Source: Pseudodesulfovibrio cashew (GTDB lineage Bacteria > Desulfobacterota > Desulfovibrionia > Desulfovibrionales > Desulfovibrionaceae). From it: a DNA stretch of 64,000 bases. The DNA lies in the NCBI RefSeq assembly GCF_009762795.1, contig NZ_CP046400.1, positions 2,271,501 to 2,335,500 on the forward strand, read 5' to 3'. The position numbers and the translations under genes are program-made. Under the pieces are notes generated by a model. It was not told the DNA's origin. It did no database searches and saw nothing but the letters and a program-made list of their open reading frames with translations. Shown in pieces: positions 51,085-58,701 of this stretch (within the stretch, counting starts at the first letter, position 1; every line of letters begins with the position of its first letter).

Positions 51085-52905
51085 CTACCTGACCGGCACG
51101 TCCCACCTCCAGGCGCTGTTCGGTTTGGCGAATGACCGGTTGACGCCGAGCGGGTCGAAGTCCCCGCCATAAAATCGGTCGTGGAATTCCCTGGCCTCCT
51201 TGTCGATGTCGAATCGGGCCGCTTCCGGGTGCATGGCGTTGGCCGCATGCATTAGCCCCAGCACCCACTTCGGGCTGCCGAAATCGCTGCTGGGTATGGG
51301 TGAGGTGTGAATGCGCCTCTGGCGAACCGCTTCCACGTCGATTCCCTTGTCCTCGCACTCCTGGTGGAAGACGTCCGGCGAATTGGAGAGGAAGGAGGAG
51401 ATGAAGATGACCTCCGGGTTGAGTCTGATCAGCGTTTCTCTGCCGATGCTCATGCCGGGCCGCCCCCCCAGTTCCAACTCCCTGTTCACGCTGATGCCGT
51501 TGCAGAGCTCCACCAGATGGTTCTCAAAGCGTTCGCCCTTGATGCAGAAGAGCGGCTTGCCCATGGCGTAATAGACTCTGGGGCTGTGCTTCTGTCCGGC
51601 GCAGAGCCGCCTGACGCGCTCCGTCTTCTCCTCCAGGTACGTTGCCAGCTCTTCCGCTGCCGTTTCTCTGCCCACCAGGGAGCCGAAGAAGCGGACCAGC
51701 TCTGCGTACTTGTCCGTCCGCTGGATGTCGTGATGGAGGTCTTGCATCTTGTGGTTGCAGAGCAGGTGTTCCCAGACGCTGACGGTCTCCGAGGCGTCCT
51801 CGGCCCCCATGGCGATGAGGATGGACTCCACGATTTCAAGGGCCCTGGTGAAGGGGTAACCGCCTTGGAAGTGCTTTTCCTTGAAGCCGGACATGGTGGG
51901 GAGACCTGTCATTCCGGCCTCATGGCCGCAGACGGGACAGTGGACGGGCGGTGCGCCGCCCACGTCCACTTTGAGCAGACGCGCGCCCATGGGGCCGTAG
52001 AAGTCCCTGCGGGCCAGCCGCTCGCCGCACTCTGTGCAGACCGTGTCCAGCATGTCCGTGCCGGGAGAGTTGAAGACATAGACGTGGTCAAGGAACTGGC
52101 GCAGGGTCACGCAGAGCTCCTCGGTATCCCTGATCAGCGGCTCCTGGTCCGGGTCCGCACCCTCCAGCGGGATGAAGCGCATAACCTGAAGGGGAATGCC
52201 GGGAGAAATGGTCCGGAGGATGGCCGCGAGTTCGAGCAGCTCACCGGCGTTGTCTCGTTTGTGAATACAGGCGACCTCCACGTGGACTCCCGCCTCGTGG
52301 AATAGTTTGATGTTCCGTAGGACGGGCGATACGCCCTTGAATCCGGCGCAGTCCTGATAGCCGCTGTCGGAGAGCCCCTTGACCCCGATGTTGATGCAGT
52401 CCAGCAAGGGGATGACGCGCTCCATGGCCTGCCTTGAAAAGTAGCCGTTGGAGGCGCAGCCGACCTTGAGTCCCTTGGCCTTGGCCTGCTTGGCCACGGC
52501 AATGAAGGTATCGAACGCCGCAAGAGGGTCGTTCATCAGGAAGGTGACGCCGTCGCAACCGTGTTGGATGGCCTTCTCCACCACCTGTTCCGGCGTGAGA
52601 CGGTGCAGGGCTCTGGAGTCGGGGTTCATTTCCCGGACTATGACCGTGGAGATGCAGCCGGGGCAGTCGAAGTTGCATCCTACGGTGCTGAGCTGGAGAA
52701 ACCTCGCGCCCGGGTGGAAGTGAAGCAGCGGCATGGTCTCTATCTTGATGGGGCAGGAGAGCAGGTAGCGGTCCGGGAAGCGCTCGACAACCGCTCCCCG
52801 GCTGTTCTCATAGCGTCCGCAGCGTCCTGTTCCGCCCTCGGGAATGAGGCATTCGTTTTCACAGACCGGACAGTGTGCCGATCTTTCCTGCGCGTCGAGC
52901 AACAC
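51085..52905 (-). CDS. AmrS-like radical SAM protein fused to a BtuF/FepB-like binding domain
   Basis: This 606-residue cytoplasmic protein has no signal peptide. The start resembles AmrS (AmmeMemoRadiSam) enzymes: CPVCENECLIPEGGTGRCGR (12-31), then PLLHFHPGARFLQLSTVGCN and the cluster motif CNFDCPGC (Cx3Cx2C). A zinc-ribbon-like pair, CTECGERL and HCPVCGHEAG, follows near 290-335. Residues about 345-606 match in order the C-terminal lobe of the standalone binding protein of the same operon: VYYAMGK versus VYYAEGP, a His/Glu/Leu/Asn stretch, then RETLIRLNPEVIFIS versus LEKVMTYQPEVIFVD. The GTG start follows the methyltransferase stop at once. The fusion suggests the enzyme acts on, or holds, the ligand that the transporter imports. 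Confidence 0.88.
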   Translation of the reverse strand: MLLDAQERSAHCPVCENECLIPEGGTGRCGRYENSRGAVVERFPDRYLLSCPIKIETMPLLHFHPGARFLQLSTVGCNFDCPGCISTVIVREMNPDSRALHRLTPEQVVEKAIQHGCDGVTFLMNDPLAAFDTFIAVAKQAKAKGLKVGCASNGYFSRQAMERVIPLLDCINIGVKGLSDSGYQDCAGFKGVSPVLRNIKLFHEAGVHVEVACIHKRDNAGELLELAAILRTISPGIPLQVMRFIPLEGADPDQEPLIRDTEELCVTLRQFLDHVYVFNSPGTDMLDTVCTECGERLARRDFYGPMGARLLKVDVGGAPPVHCPVCGHEAGMTGLPTMSGFKEKHFQGGYPFTRALEIVESILIAMGAEDASETVSVWEHLLCNHKMQDLHHDIQRTDKYAELVRFFGSLVGRETAAEELATYLEEKTERVRRLCAGQKHSPRVYYAMGKPLFCIKGERFENHLVELCNGISVNRELELGGRPGMSIGRETLIRLNPEVIFISSFLSNSPDVFHQECEDKGIDVEAVRQRRIHTSPIPSSDFGSPKWVLGLMHAANAMHPEAARFDIDKEAREFHDRFYGGDFDPLGVNRSFAKPNSAWRWDVPVR

Positions 52906-53535
52906 TTACACATCCTCCGGTTTGCGGATTTCCACCCAGGTGCCGTAGCTGTCGTCCAGGATGGCGCTGTAAGTGATCCCGGCCTTGTGCAAGGCATCGG
53001 TGAGAGCCGTCCCCTTTTTCCAGCGGGTTCGTTCCTCTAGAACCTCGGGAGACCAGTTGGGGCGCATCTTTTCCACTTCTTCCACGGTTTGGTAGTGGCT
53101 GAACCCGCACCCGATGAGGGCTACGCCGCCTTTTGCAAGGACGCGCCATATTTCCCGGAACGCTGCTGCGGCGTCTTTCCAGAACGGGATGGAACCCCTG
53201 CTGACTACCAGATCGACGCTTGCGTCCGGCAGGGGCATGTCCTCCACTGCGGCTTCTATGAAACGGATTCGCCCGGTGTTGATGCCGTGAGGCGCCAGAT
53301 TTCCCTTAGCCAGTTCGATCGCCTCGGGCTCGGGGTCCAGTGCGGCGATCTGGAGGTCGGTCAGTTTGGCCAGCTCAATGGCCATGGCCGCGCTTCCTGT
53401 GCCGATGTCGAGGCACGAGCCTGAGGTTACGCCGTATTCCTCGACTATCTCCCGCGCGAGCAGGGGGTACATGGAGGCGAAACGGTGGTTCTCGGTGTAT
53501 CGGTAGAAGTCCTTGTTTTTTTCCTCGATGGCCAT
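52906..53535 (-). CDS. Class I SAM-dependent methyltransferase
   Basis: This 209-residue cytoplasmic protein has methyltransferase motif I, SCLDIGTGSAAMAIELAK (about 39-56), the acidic end of strand 2 in AALDPEPEAIE, and DLVVSRGSIPFWKD, with ALIGCGFSHYQ later. ATG 53535 has AAGGAA seven bases upstream; the frame open to 53658 overlaps the ABC ATPase gene. It lies between the ABC transporter and the radical SAM fusion gene, whose GTG follows its stop directly. The methyl acceptor is unknown, but the context suggests a metal chelate or tetrapyrrole. Confidence 0.9.
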   Translation of the reverse strand: MAIEEKNKDFYRYTENHRFASMYPLLAREIVEEYGVTSGSCLDIGTGSAAMAIELAKLTDLQIAALDPEPEAIELAKGNLAPHGINTGRIRFIEAAVEDMPLPDASVDLVVSRGSIPFWKDAAAAFREIWRVLAKGGVALIGCGFSHYQTVEEVEKMRPNWSPEVLEERTRWKKGTALTDALHKAGITYSAILDDSYGTWVEIRKPEDV

Positions 53536-53594
53536 GGCGGTATTCCTTGTTGGTATTGCCTGGGTTGGGGTTGCCGGACAGGGGTGGGCCCGGA

Positions 53595-54440
53595 TCATGC
53601 GGTGGCGACCGTGCGCTCGGGCCGGACGGGCGCCTCCGCCGGGAAAAGAGTGCCGCACACCCGGGAACGAAGATTCTCAGGTATGCAGATGCTGAAATTT
53701 TCGGCAAAGGGGACGACCCGGACCCGGGCTCCGTAGAGCGAGAACAGGTTTTCCCCGGTAATCACCTCGCCGGGTGCGCCGTCGGCGTGGATGACGCCGT
53801 CCTTGAGCATGATCACGTGGTCCGCCACCCAGAGGGCGTGCTCCGGGAAATGGGTGGACTTGATAAAGGTGTACCCCTCCGCACAGAGTTCGTGAAGCTG
53901 CTCGAGCAACTGGAGCTGGTTGCCGTAGTCCAGGCCGTTGAGCGGCTCGTCCAGAATGAAGATGCGCGCTCCCTGGGCCAGGGCACGGGCGATGAGGGTC
54001 AACTGGCGCTCACCGCCGCTGATCCGGGTGTACGGCTTGTCCTTGAGATGGAGGATGCCCATTTTTTCTAGCGCCTGGCAGGCGATATCCTCGTCATCGC
54101 GGGAAAACAGGGCGAAGAACGGCTTGTGGGGCATGCGTCCCATCTTGACCACCTCCTTGACCGGATAGGGGAAGGAGGGGGTGTGGACCTGCGGCACGTA
54201 GGCCACCATCCTGGCGAGCCGTTTCCTGTTCATTCGGGAGAGGGGAACGCCGTCCAGGAACACCTGCCCGGAACCGGGGGCGTTCAGCCCGAGCAGGATT
54301 TTGAGCAGAGTGGTCTTGCCGCACCCGTTGGGCCCGAGGATCGAGACGAGCTCTCCCTTGCCGATGGTGAAGGAGACGCTGTTCAGTACAGGGGCTTCCC
54401 CGTAGGCGAAGCGGATGTTCTCGGCGCGGATGAGCGGCAT
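53595..54440 (-). CDS. ABC transporter ATPase, FecE/BtuD type
   Basis: This 281-residue ATP-binding subunit belongs to an importer for iron complexes, cobalamin or similar. Walker A is LGPNGCGKTTLLK, the signature is RISGGERQLTLIARAL, Walker B is RIFILDEPLNGLD and the H loop is KSTHFPEHAL. FPYPVKEVVKMGR is typical of the FecE/FhuC branch. ATG 54440 overlaps the permease TGA (TGATG) and has AAGGA eight bases upstream; an ATG nine bases earlier is also possible. Confidence 0.95.
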   Translation of the reverse strand: MPLIRAENIRFAYGEAPVLNSVSFTIGKGELVSILGPNGCGKTTLLKILLGLNAPGSGQVFLDGVPLSRMNRKRLARMVAYVPQVHTPSFPYPVKEVVKMGRMPHKPFFALFSRDDEDIACQALEKMGILHLKDKPYTRISGGERQLTLIARALAQGARIFILDEPLNGLDYGNQLQLLEQLHELCAEGYTFIKSTHFPEHALWVADHVIMLKDGVIHADGAPGEVITGENLFSLYGARVRVVPFAENFSICIPENLRSRVCGTLFPAEAPVRPERTVATA

Positions 54441-55495
54441 CAGTTCCATCCTTTTCTGGTGTTCTTAAGGACAAGTGAGAAAAAGGGTATGCCCACCAGT
54501 GAAGTGATGATGCCCAGGGGAATCTCCACGTCGAGCAGCATCCTGGCCACGTCGTCCACCACAACAAGGTAAATGGCTCCGATCAGGGCCGAGGCCGGAA
54601 GCAGGATAGCGTTGTTCGGCCCCACGAGCATTCTGCCGATGTGCGGGATGACGAGGCCGACCCAGCCGATCAGGCCGCCCACGGCAACAGTGAGCGCGCT
54701 GACCACCGTGGCCAGGAAGATGAGACAGAGGCGGATCAGACGTACGTTGACGCCCAGGGATTTTGCCTCTTCGTCCCCTAGGCTCAGGATGTTCAGGTGG
54801 CGGGACATGAGCAGGATGCAGGCTATGCCGATGAGCACCGGTGGGGCCGTCGCTGCGACCGTGTTCATGTCGGCGAGGGAGAGGCCGCCCATGAGCCAGT
54901 AGACGATGGCAGGGAGCTGGTCCGTGGGGTCAGCCGTGTACTTGACGATGGAAAGCAGCGAGGTGAACAGGGAACCACTGATGATGCCGCCGAGGATGAG
55001 CATCATCACCTTGTCGCCATCGTAGAAGCGGGCCAGGAGCAGGGCCAGCCCCACGGCGAGCACGCCCCCTGTGAAGCTCATTACCTGCACGCCCAGGGTG
55101 GAGTCTGCCACCAGCAGGCCCAGAGCTGCACCGAAGGAGGCGCCAGGCAGCACGCCGAGGATGCCCGGTGAGACCAGCGGGTTGACGAACATGGCCTGGT
55201 AGGCGGCTCCGGAGACCGACAGGGCGGCCCCGATGAGCGCGGCGGCGATCAGGCGCGGGGCGCGGATTTCGAACAGGACGCCGCTCAGCAACTGTTGCCG
55301 GGCGGCGTCCACCCCGTCCGTCGAAAATATATGGTGGCTGATCACCCGGCCTACTTCCTCATAAGAGATAGGATAGTTGCCCATGGTCATTGAAATGGCC
55401 ATGCAGGCGGCCAGGACAATCCCCAGGCCAGCCAGCAGGGAGGCAGGACTGTTCCCCCGCAGGGTGGGAAGGATGCGCGCCGCCGTTCGTTTCAT
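54440..55495 (-). CDS. ABC transporter permease, FecCD/BtuC type
   Basis: This 351-residue inner-membrane permease has about ten helices. FecCD motifs are RLIAAALIGAALSVSGAAYQAMFVNPLVSPGILGV (residues about 79-113, with the coupling region GAAYQ..F.NPL..P..LG) and VSALTVAVGGLIGWVGLVIPHIGRMLVG near the C-terminus. Its start overlaps the stop of the binding-protein gene by four bases, so the operon is tightly coupled. Confidence 0.95.
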   Translation of the reverse strand: MKRTAARILPTLRGNSPASLLAGLGIVLAACMAISMTMGNYPISYEEVGRVISHHIFSTDGVDAARQQLLSGVLFEIRAPRLIAAALIGAALSVSGAAYQAMFVNPLVSPGILGVLPGASFGAALGLLVADSTLGVQVMSFTGGVLAVGLALLLARFYDGDKVMMLILGGIISGSLFTSLLSIVKYTADPTDQLPAIVYWLMGGLSLADMNTVAATAPPVLIGIACILLMSRHLNILSLGDEEAKSLGVNVRLIRLCLIFLATVVSALTVAVGGLIGWVGLVIPHIGRMLVGPNNAILLPASALIGAIYLVVVDDVARMLLDVEIPLGIITSLVGIPFFSLVLKNTRKGWN

Positions 55496-56541
55496 TTCGA
55501 GGCTCCCAGCAGCTGTTCCGCTTCACCCGTTGTTATTTCCTGCTGCAGGAAAATGGAGAAGAATTCCCGCGTCTCCTCGCGGAGGTCCCAGTCGAAGAGA
55601 CCGGGATACAGGGTGTCGGCAACCCACTTCAGGCCCAGCACGCGCATGAAAGAGGGCGGGCGGTCGAACCAGTTGTACGGACATTTGGGCGTCAGGTAGA
55701 CCCGCTTGTTTTTGACTGCGGGGAGGGTCTTCCAGCCCGGAGCCGAAAAGATCCTTTTGTAAAAGCCCGGCTGGTCCACGAAGATGACTTCCGGTTGGTA
55801 TGTCATGACCTTTTCCAGGGTGATCTTTTCGTTGCCGTACCGTCCGGCCTTGCCATGGCGGTGAACGTTGTGGCCTCCGGCGAGGTTTATCAGTTCGGCG
55901 TGAATGGACGTGCTGTTTTCGGTGCTTAGCCCGTCGGGCCCCTCGGCATAGTATACCCGGACCTTTTCGGCCTCGGGCATGGCTGAGGTTTTGGTCACGA
56001 CCCGGGATAGGGTCTTGGCCGTGTACTCCGAAAGAACTTTCGCCCGCTCGGGCCTGCCGAGAATCTTTCCGGCCACCAGGAACGCCTCGGGGTACTGGCG
56101 CAGTTCGTCAATGACGATGTAGGTCAGCGGGATTTTGAACTCGGCGAGAAATGCTTCCAGTTTGTCGTTTCTGGCATTGGACTTCCGTCCGATGACCACG
56201 TCGGGCCGGATTTCGATGAGCTTCTCAAGGTTGGGGGTCTTGCCCTGGCCGAAATAGCCTCCCACCTCGGGGATAGTCGCCATGTAAGGGTGGACGTATC
56301 TGCGGCATTTTTTGCTGATGGGGCGGTTGCGTCCGGCGAGCAGGGTAGGGTCGATGGCGTAGACAAGCATGGTCTCCGGCGGAGAGGCCGCATAGACCTT
56401 GACGATGGTGTCCGGAATGGTCACTTGCCGCCCGACCATGTCCGTGATCTCCCTGGCCTTGGCTTGCGTCGGGCAACCGAGGATGACGATGAAAAGGAGA
56501 AGGGCGGCACCGGCGGCCCGGGCGATGATTCGTGATGGCAT
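55492..56541 (-). CDS. Periplasmic binding protein, BtuF/FepB type
   Basis: The exported protein (349 residues) starts at ATG 56541, with GAGAGGA about five bases before it. The signal peptide spans about 1-29; VILGC near its end could be a lipobox, though Leu at -2 is unusual. The binding fold has REITDMVGRQVTIPDTIVKV, PDVVIGRKS and the inter-lobe helix, then VRVYYAEGPDG and PEVIFVDQPGFYK. Such proteins deliver iron-siderophores, haem or cobalamin to the FecCD permease. It is the first gene of the minus-strand operon and lies divergent to the TetR gene. Confidence 0.94.
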   Translation of the reverse strand: MPSRIIARAAGAALLLFIVILGCPTQAKAREITDMVGRQVTIPDTIVKVYAASPPETMLVYAIDPTLLAGRNRPISKKCRRYVHPYMATIPEVGGYFGQGKTPNLEKLIEIRPDVVIGRKSNARNDKLEAFLAEFKIPLTYIVIDELRQYPEAFLVAGKILGRPERAKVLSEYTAKTLSRVVTKTSAMPEAEKVRVYYAEGPDGLSTENSTSIHAELINLAGGHNVHRHGKAGRYGNEKITLEKVMTYQPEVIFVDQPGFYKRIFSAPGWKTLPAVKNKRVYLTPKCPYNWFDRPPSFMRVLGLKWVADTLYPGLFDWDLREETREFFSIFLQQEITTGEAEQLLGASK

Positions 56542-56644
56542 GGTATCCTCTCTGACCATATTGGGTTTTTCCCCGGCCGGGCTTCGGACCGGTTTGGGTA
56601 TAGTTGTGCTCAACAAAGCATAAAGCTGGTTTTACACCAAGGCC

Positions 56645-56670
56645 GTCACGCTTTTTGTCTTTCCCGTGAC
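56645..56670. promoter_or_regulatory. Inverted repeat in the leader of the importer operon
   Basis: GTCACG (56645-56650) and CGTGAC (56665-56670) form a 6-bp stem with a 14-base loop, 104 bases upstream of the binding-protein start. It could be an operator or an RNA hairpin; nothing identifies the regulator. Confidence 0.35.
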
Positions 56671-56753
56671 CGGGACGAAACGGATAGACGCTGTGCGTAG
56701 TACCCTGAGTCAGTCTTTGACTTCCCCGCGCTACAGGGAGTAGAAGCAGGCAT

Positions 56754-56775
56754 CAGAACTGACCGGTCAGTTCTG
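56754..56775. promoter_or_regulatory. Perfect 22-bp palindrome, candidate TetR operator
   Basis: CAGAACTGACC-GGTCAGTTCTG is a perfect 22-bp inverted repeat with no spacer, the usual size for a TetR-dimer operator. It lies 69 bases before the TetR start and 212 bases before the divergent importer operon, so one site could control both directions. Confidence 0.75.
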
Positions 56776-56844
56776 CCATGCGAAGGCAGAACCGATCGTT
56801 TTAAACATATTCAATTGAAATATATCGATATCTAGTGAATTGAC

Positions 56845-57411
56845 ATGAAAGAGTACTCCGAGAAAGAAACGCGAATTTTGGATACTGCGGCCGATCTTTT
56901 TGCCAAGCAGCCCTTTCACAAGGTGCTTCTGAGTGACGTGGCCAGGGCCGCTTCCGTGGGCAAGGGGACCCTCTACCTCTATTTCAAGAGCAAGGAGGAC
57001 CTGTATTTCGCCGTCCTCTTTCGGGGCTTCGACGTGTTGGTGGACCGCCTGCAGAAAATTCTGTCCGACAAGGCCATGCCGCCGGACGAGCAGTTGACCG
57101 CCGTGGTCCGCGATTTGGCGGAGCACATATACGGCAAGGCTACCAATGTGGAGCTGCTGGGCGTGGTCATGACCTGCCCGACCACGGATGAATGGTCGCA
57201 GAAACGCAGGGAGCTCTGGGCTCTGATTGAGGAGATCATCCGTCGGGGCGTCGCCCAGGGGGTGTTCGAGGATGCGACCCCGGCGCTCACGGCCAAGTAT
57301 ATCCCGGGGCTCATTCGGTCCGTCTGTCTCTTCAAGCCCGAGGGGGTGGACATCAAGACCATTTGCAACCATGCCTGCGATTTTGTCCTGCGCGGGCTCA
57401 AGAAAGCGTGA
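56845..57411 (+). CDS. TetR family transcription regulator
   Basis: This 188-residue repressor-type protein has the N-terminal helix-turn-helix ILDTAADLFAKQPFHKVLLSDVARAASVGKGTLYLYFKSKEDLYFAVL (residues about 11-58); SDVARAASVGKGTLYLYF is the recognition part. The C-terminal domain (about 70-188) is the ligand pocket, with TDEWSQKRRELWALIEEI. The Shine-Dalgarno is weak. It precedes the EmrAB-like efflux genes, so it probably represses itself and the pump, and possibly the divergent importer, through the palindrome at 56754. Confidence 0.92.
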   Translation: MKEYSEKETRILDTAADLFAKQPFHKVLLSDVARAASVGKGTLYLYFKSKEDLYFAVLFRGFDVLVDRLQKILSDKAMPPDEQLTAVVRDLAEHIYGKATNVELLGVVMTCPTTDEWSQKRRELWALIEEIIRRGVAQGVFEDATPALTAKYIPGLIRSVCLFKPEGVDIKTICNHACDFVLRGLKKA

Positions 57412-57468
57412 CCATGCTTTCGGCACGCTGGCATCAGACGAATTTTTACGTGATTACGAGGGAAGGAA

Positions 57469-58698
57469 ATGACCAATGAAAAGGCAACCGGCACCGCCGG
57501 TAAGAAGGGATTCTTCGCAGGCCGGAGTGCGTTGGGCCGCAGGAAGACGTTTGGCCTGATCGCCGTGGTGGCGCTGGTTCTGTGTGTGGTTGTGGGCTAC
57601 CCCCTGTATCTTAGGATCATCAGCCACGAATCCACTGACGACGCCTTTGTGGAGGCGCAGGTGGTTTCCATCAGCCCGCGCGTGGCCGGTCACGTGGCCA
57701 ACGTGCTCGTGACCGACAATCAGCGGGTGGAAAAGGGCGACCTCCTGGCCGAGGTCGATCCACGCGATTTCGAGGTGGCCCTGAAGATTGCAGAGGCCAA
57801 GTGTGCCTCGGCCGCAGCGGCCATGCAGGAGGCGGAGGCGATCGCGTCCGCCGCCGGAAAGGTCATGGAGCAGAAGCGCGCCGCACTCAGTTCCTACGTG
57901 GCGGAGCTGGCCCAGGCCCGCGCCGGTGTCGCCGAGTTCGAGGCCGGCAACAACCGCGACAAGAGCGATCTGGAGCGGATGAAGAAGATCGCCCAGGCCG
58001 GGGCCGTGAGTCGTCAGGAATACGATCACGCAAGGGCTCAGGCCGCCGTGAGCCGGGCCAAGCTCAATTCCGCCCACAGGTTGGTGGAGACCCAGTCGGC
58101 CAGGACCATTCAGGCCCAGGCGGCCATCGGCGCGGCCGAGGATGAGCTTCACCAGGCCCAGGCCCAGGTGGAGATCAAGGCTGCCGACCTGCGGGAGGCC
58201 GAGGCCGAAGTGGAGCGCGCAAGACTCAATCTTTCCTATGCCCATATCACCGCCCCGTGCTCCGGCTACGTGACCAAGAAGACCGTCGAGCCCGGCGCGT
58301 ACGTGCAGGTGGGGCAGCAACTGTTCGCCATAGTCAATTCCGATGTCTGGGTGGTGGCCAACTTCAAGGAGACGCAGATTTCCGACATGCGTCCCGGCCA
58401 GCCCGTGGAGATTGAGGTGGACGCCTATCCCGGGGTGCCCTTCAAGGGGCACGTGGACTCCATCCAGCGCGGTACGGGCTCCCGCTTCACGCTGCTTCCG
58501 CCGGAGAACGCCACCGGCAACTTCATCAAGGTGGTGCAGCGCGTGCCTGTCAAGATCGTTCTGGACGCCGAGGCAGGCAATGACGGCTACCTGCTGGCGC
58601 CCGGCATGTCCGTGGTACCCAGTGTGGACATCTCCGCCGGGTCCGGCGACGAGCGCATGAGCGCCCGGTCCGAACAGTCCGGCACGGCGGTCCGATAG
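57469..58698 (+). CDS. HlyD/EmrA-family membrane fusion protein
   Basis: The 409-residue protein has one N-terminal membrane helix (about 27-48: RKTFGLIAVVALVLCVVVGYP region) and a periplasmic rest. The biotinyl-lipoyl-like halves are AQVVSISPRVAGHVANVLVTDNQ (about 62-84) and HITAPCSGYVTKKTVEPGAYV. They flank a long Ala/Glu-rich coiled-coil hairpin (about 105-250). It forms the periplasmic adaptor of an EmrAB-type pump with the next gene. ATG 57469 has GGAAGG five bases upstream. No TolC gene is present in the window. Confidence 0.94.
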   Translation: MTNEKATGTAGKKGFFAGRSALGRRKTFGLIAVVALVLCVVVGYPLYLRIISHESTDDAFVEAQVVSISPRVAGHVANVLVTDNQRVEKGDLLAEVDPRDFEVALKIAEAKCASAAAAMQEAEAIASAAGKVMEQKRAALSSYVAELAQARAGVAEFEAGNNRDKSDLERMKKIAQAGAVSRQEYDHARAQAAVSRAKLNSAHRLVETQSARTIQAQAAIGAAEDELHQAQAQVEIKAADLREAEAEVERARLNLSYAHITAPCSGYVTKKTVEPGAYVQVGQQLFAIVNSDVWVVANFKETQISDMRPGQPVEIEVDAYPGVPFKGHVDSIQRGTGSRFTLLPPENATGNFIKVVQRVPVKIVLDAEAGNDGYLLAPGMSVVPSVDISAGSGDERMSARSEQSGTAVR

Positions 58699-58701
58699 CC
58701 C

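Noticed and set aside
56560-56760. Cobalamin or other known riboswitch upstream of the importer operon
   Set aside because: I looked for the B12-box and other common riboswitch cores and found none; only a 6-bp hairpin is present.
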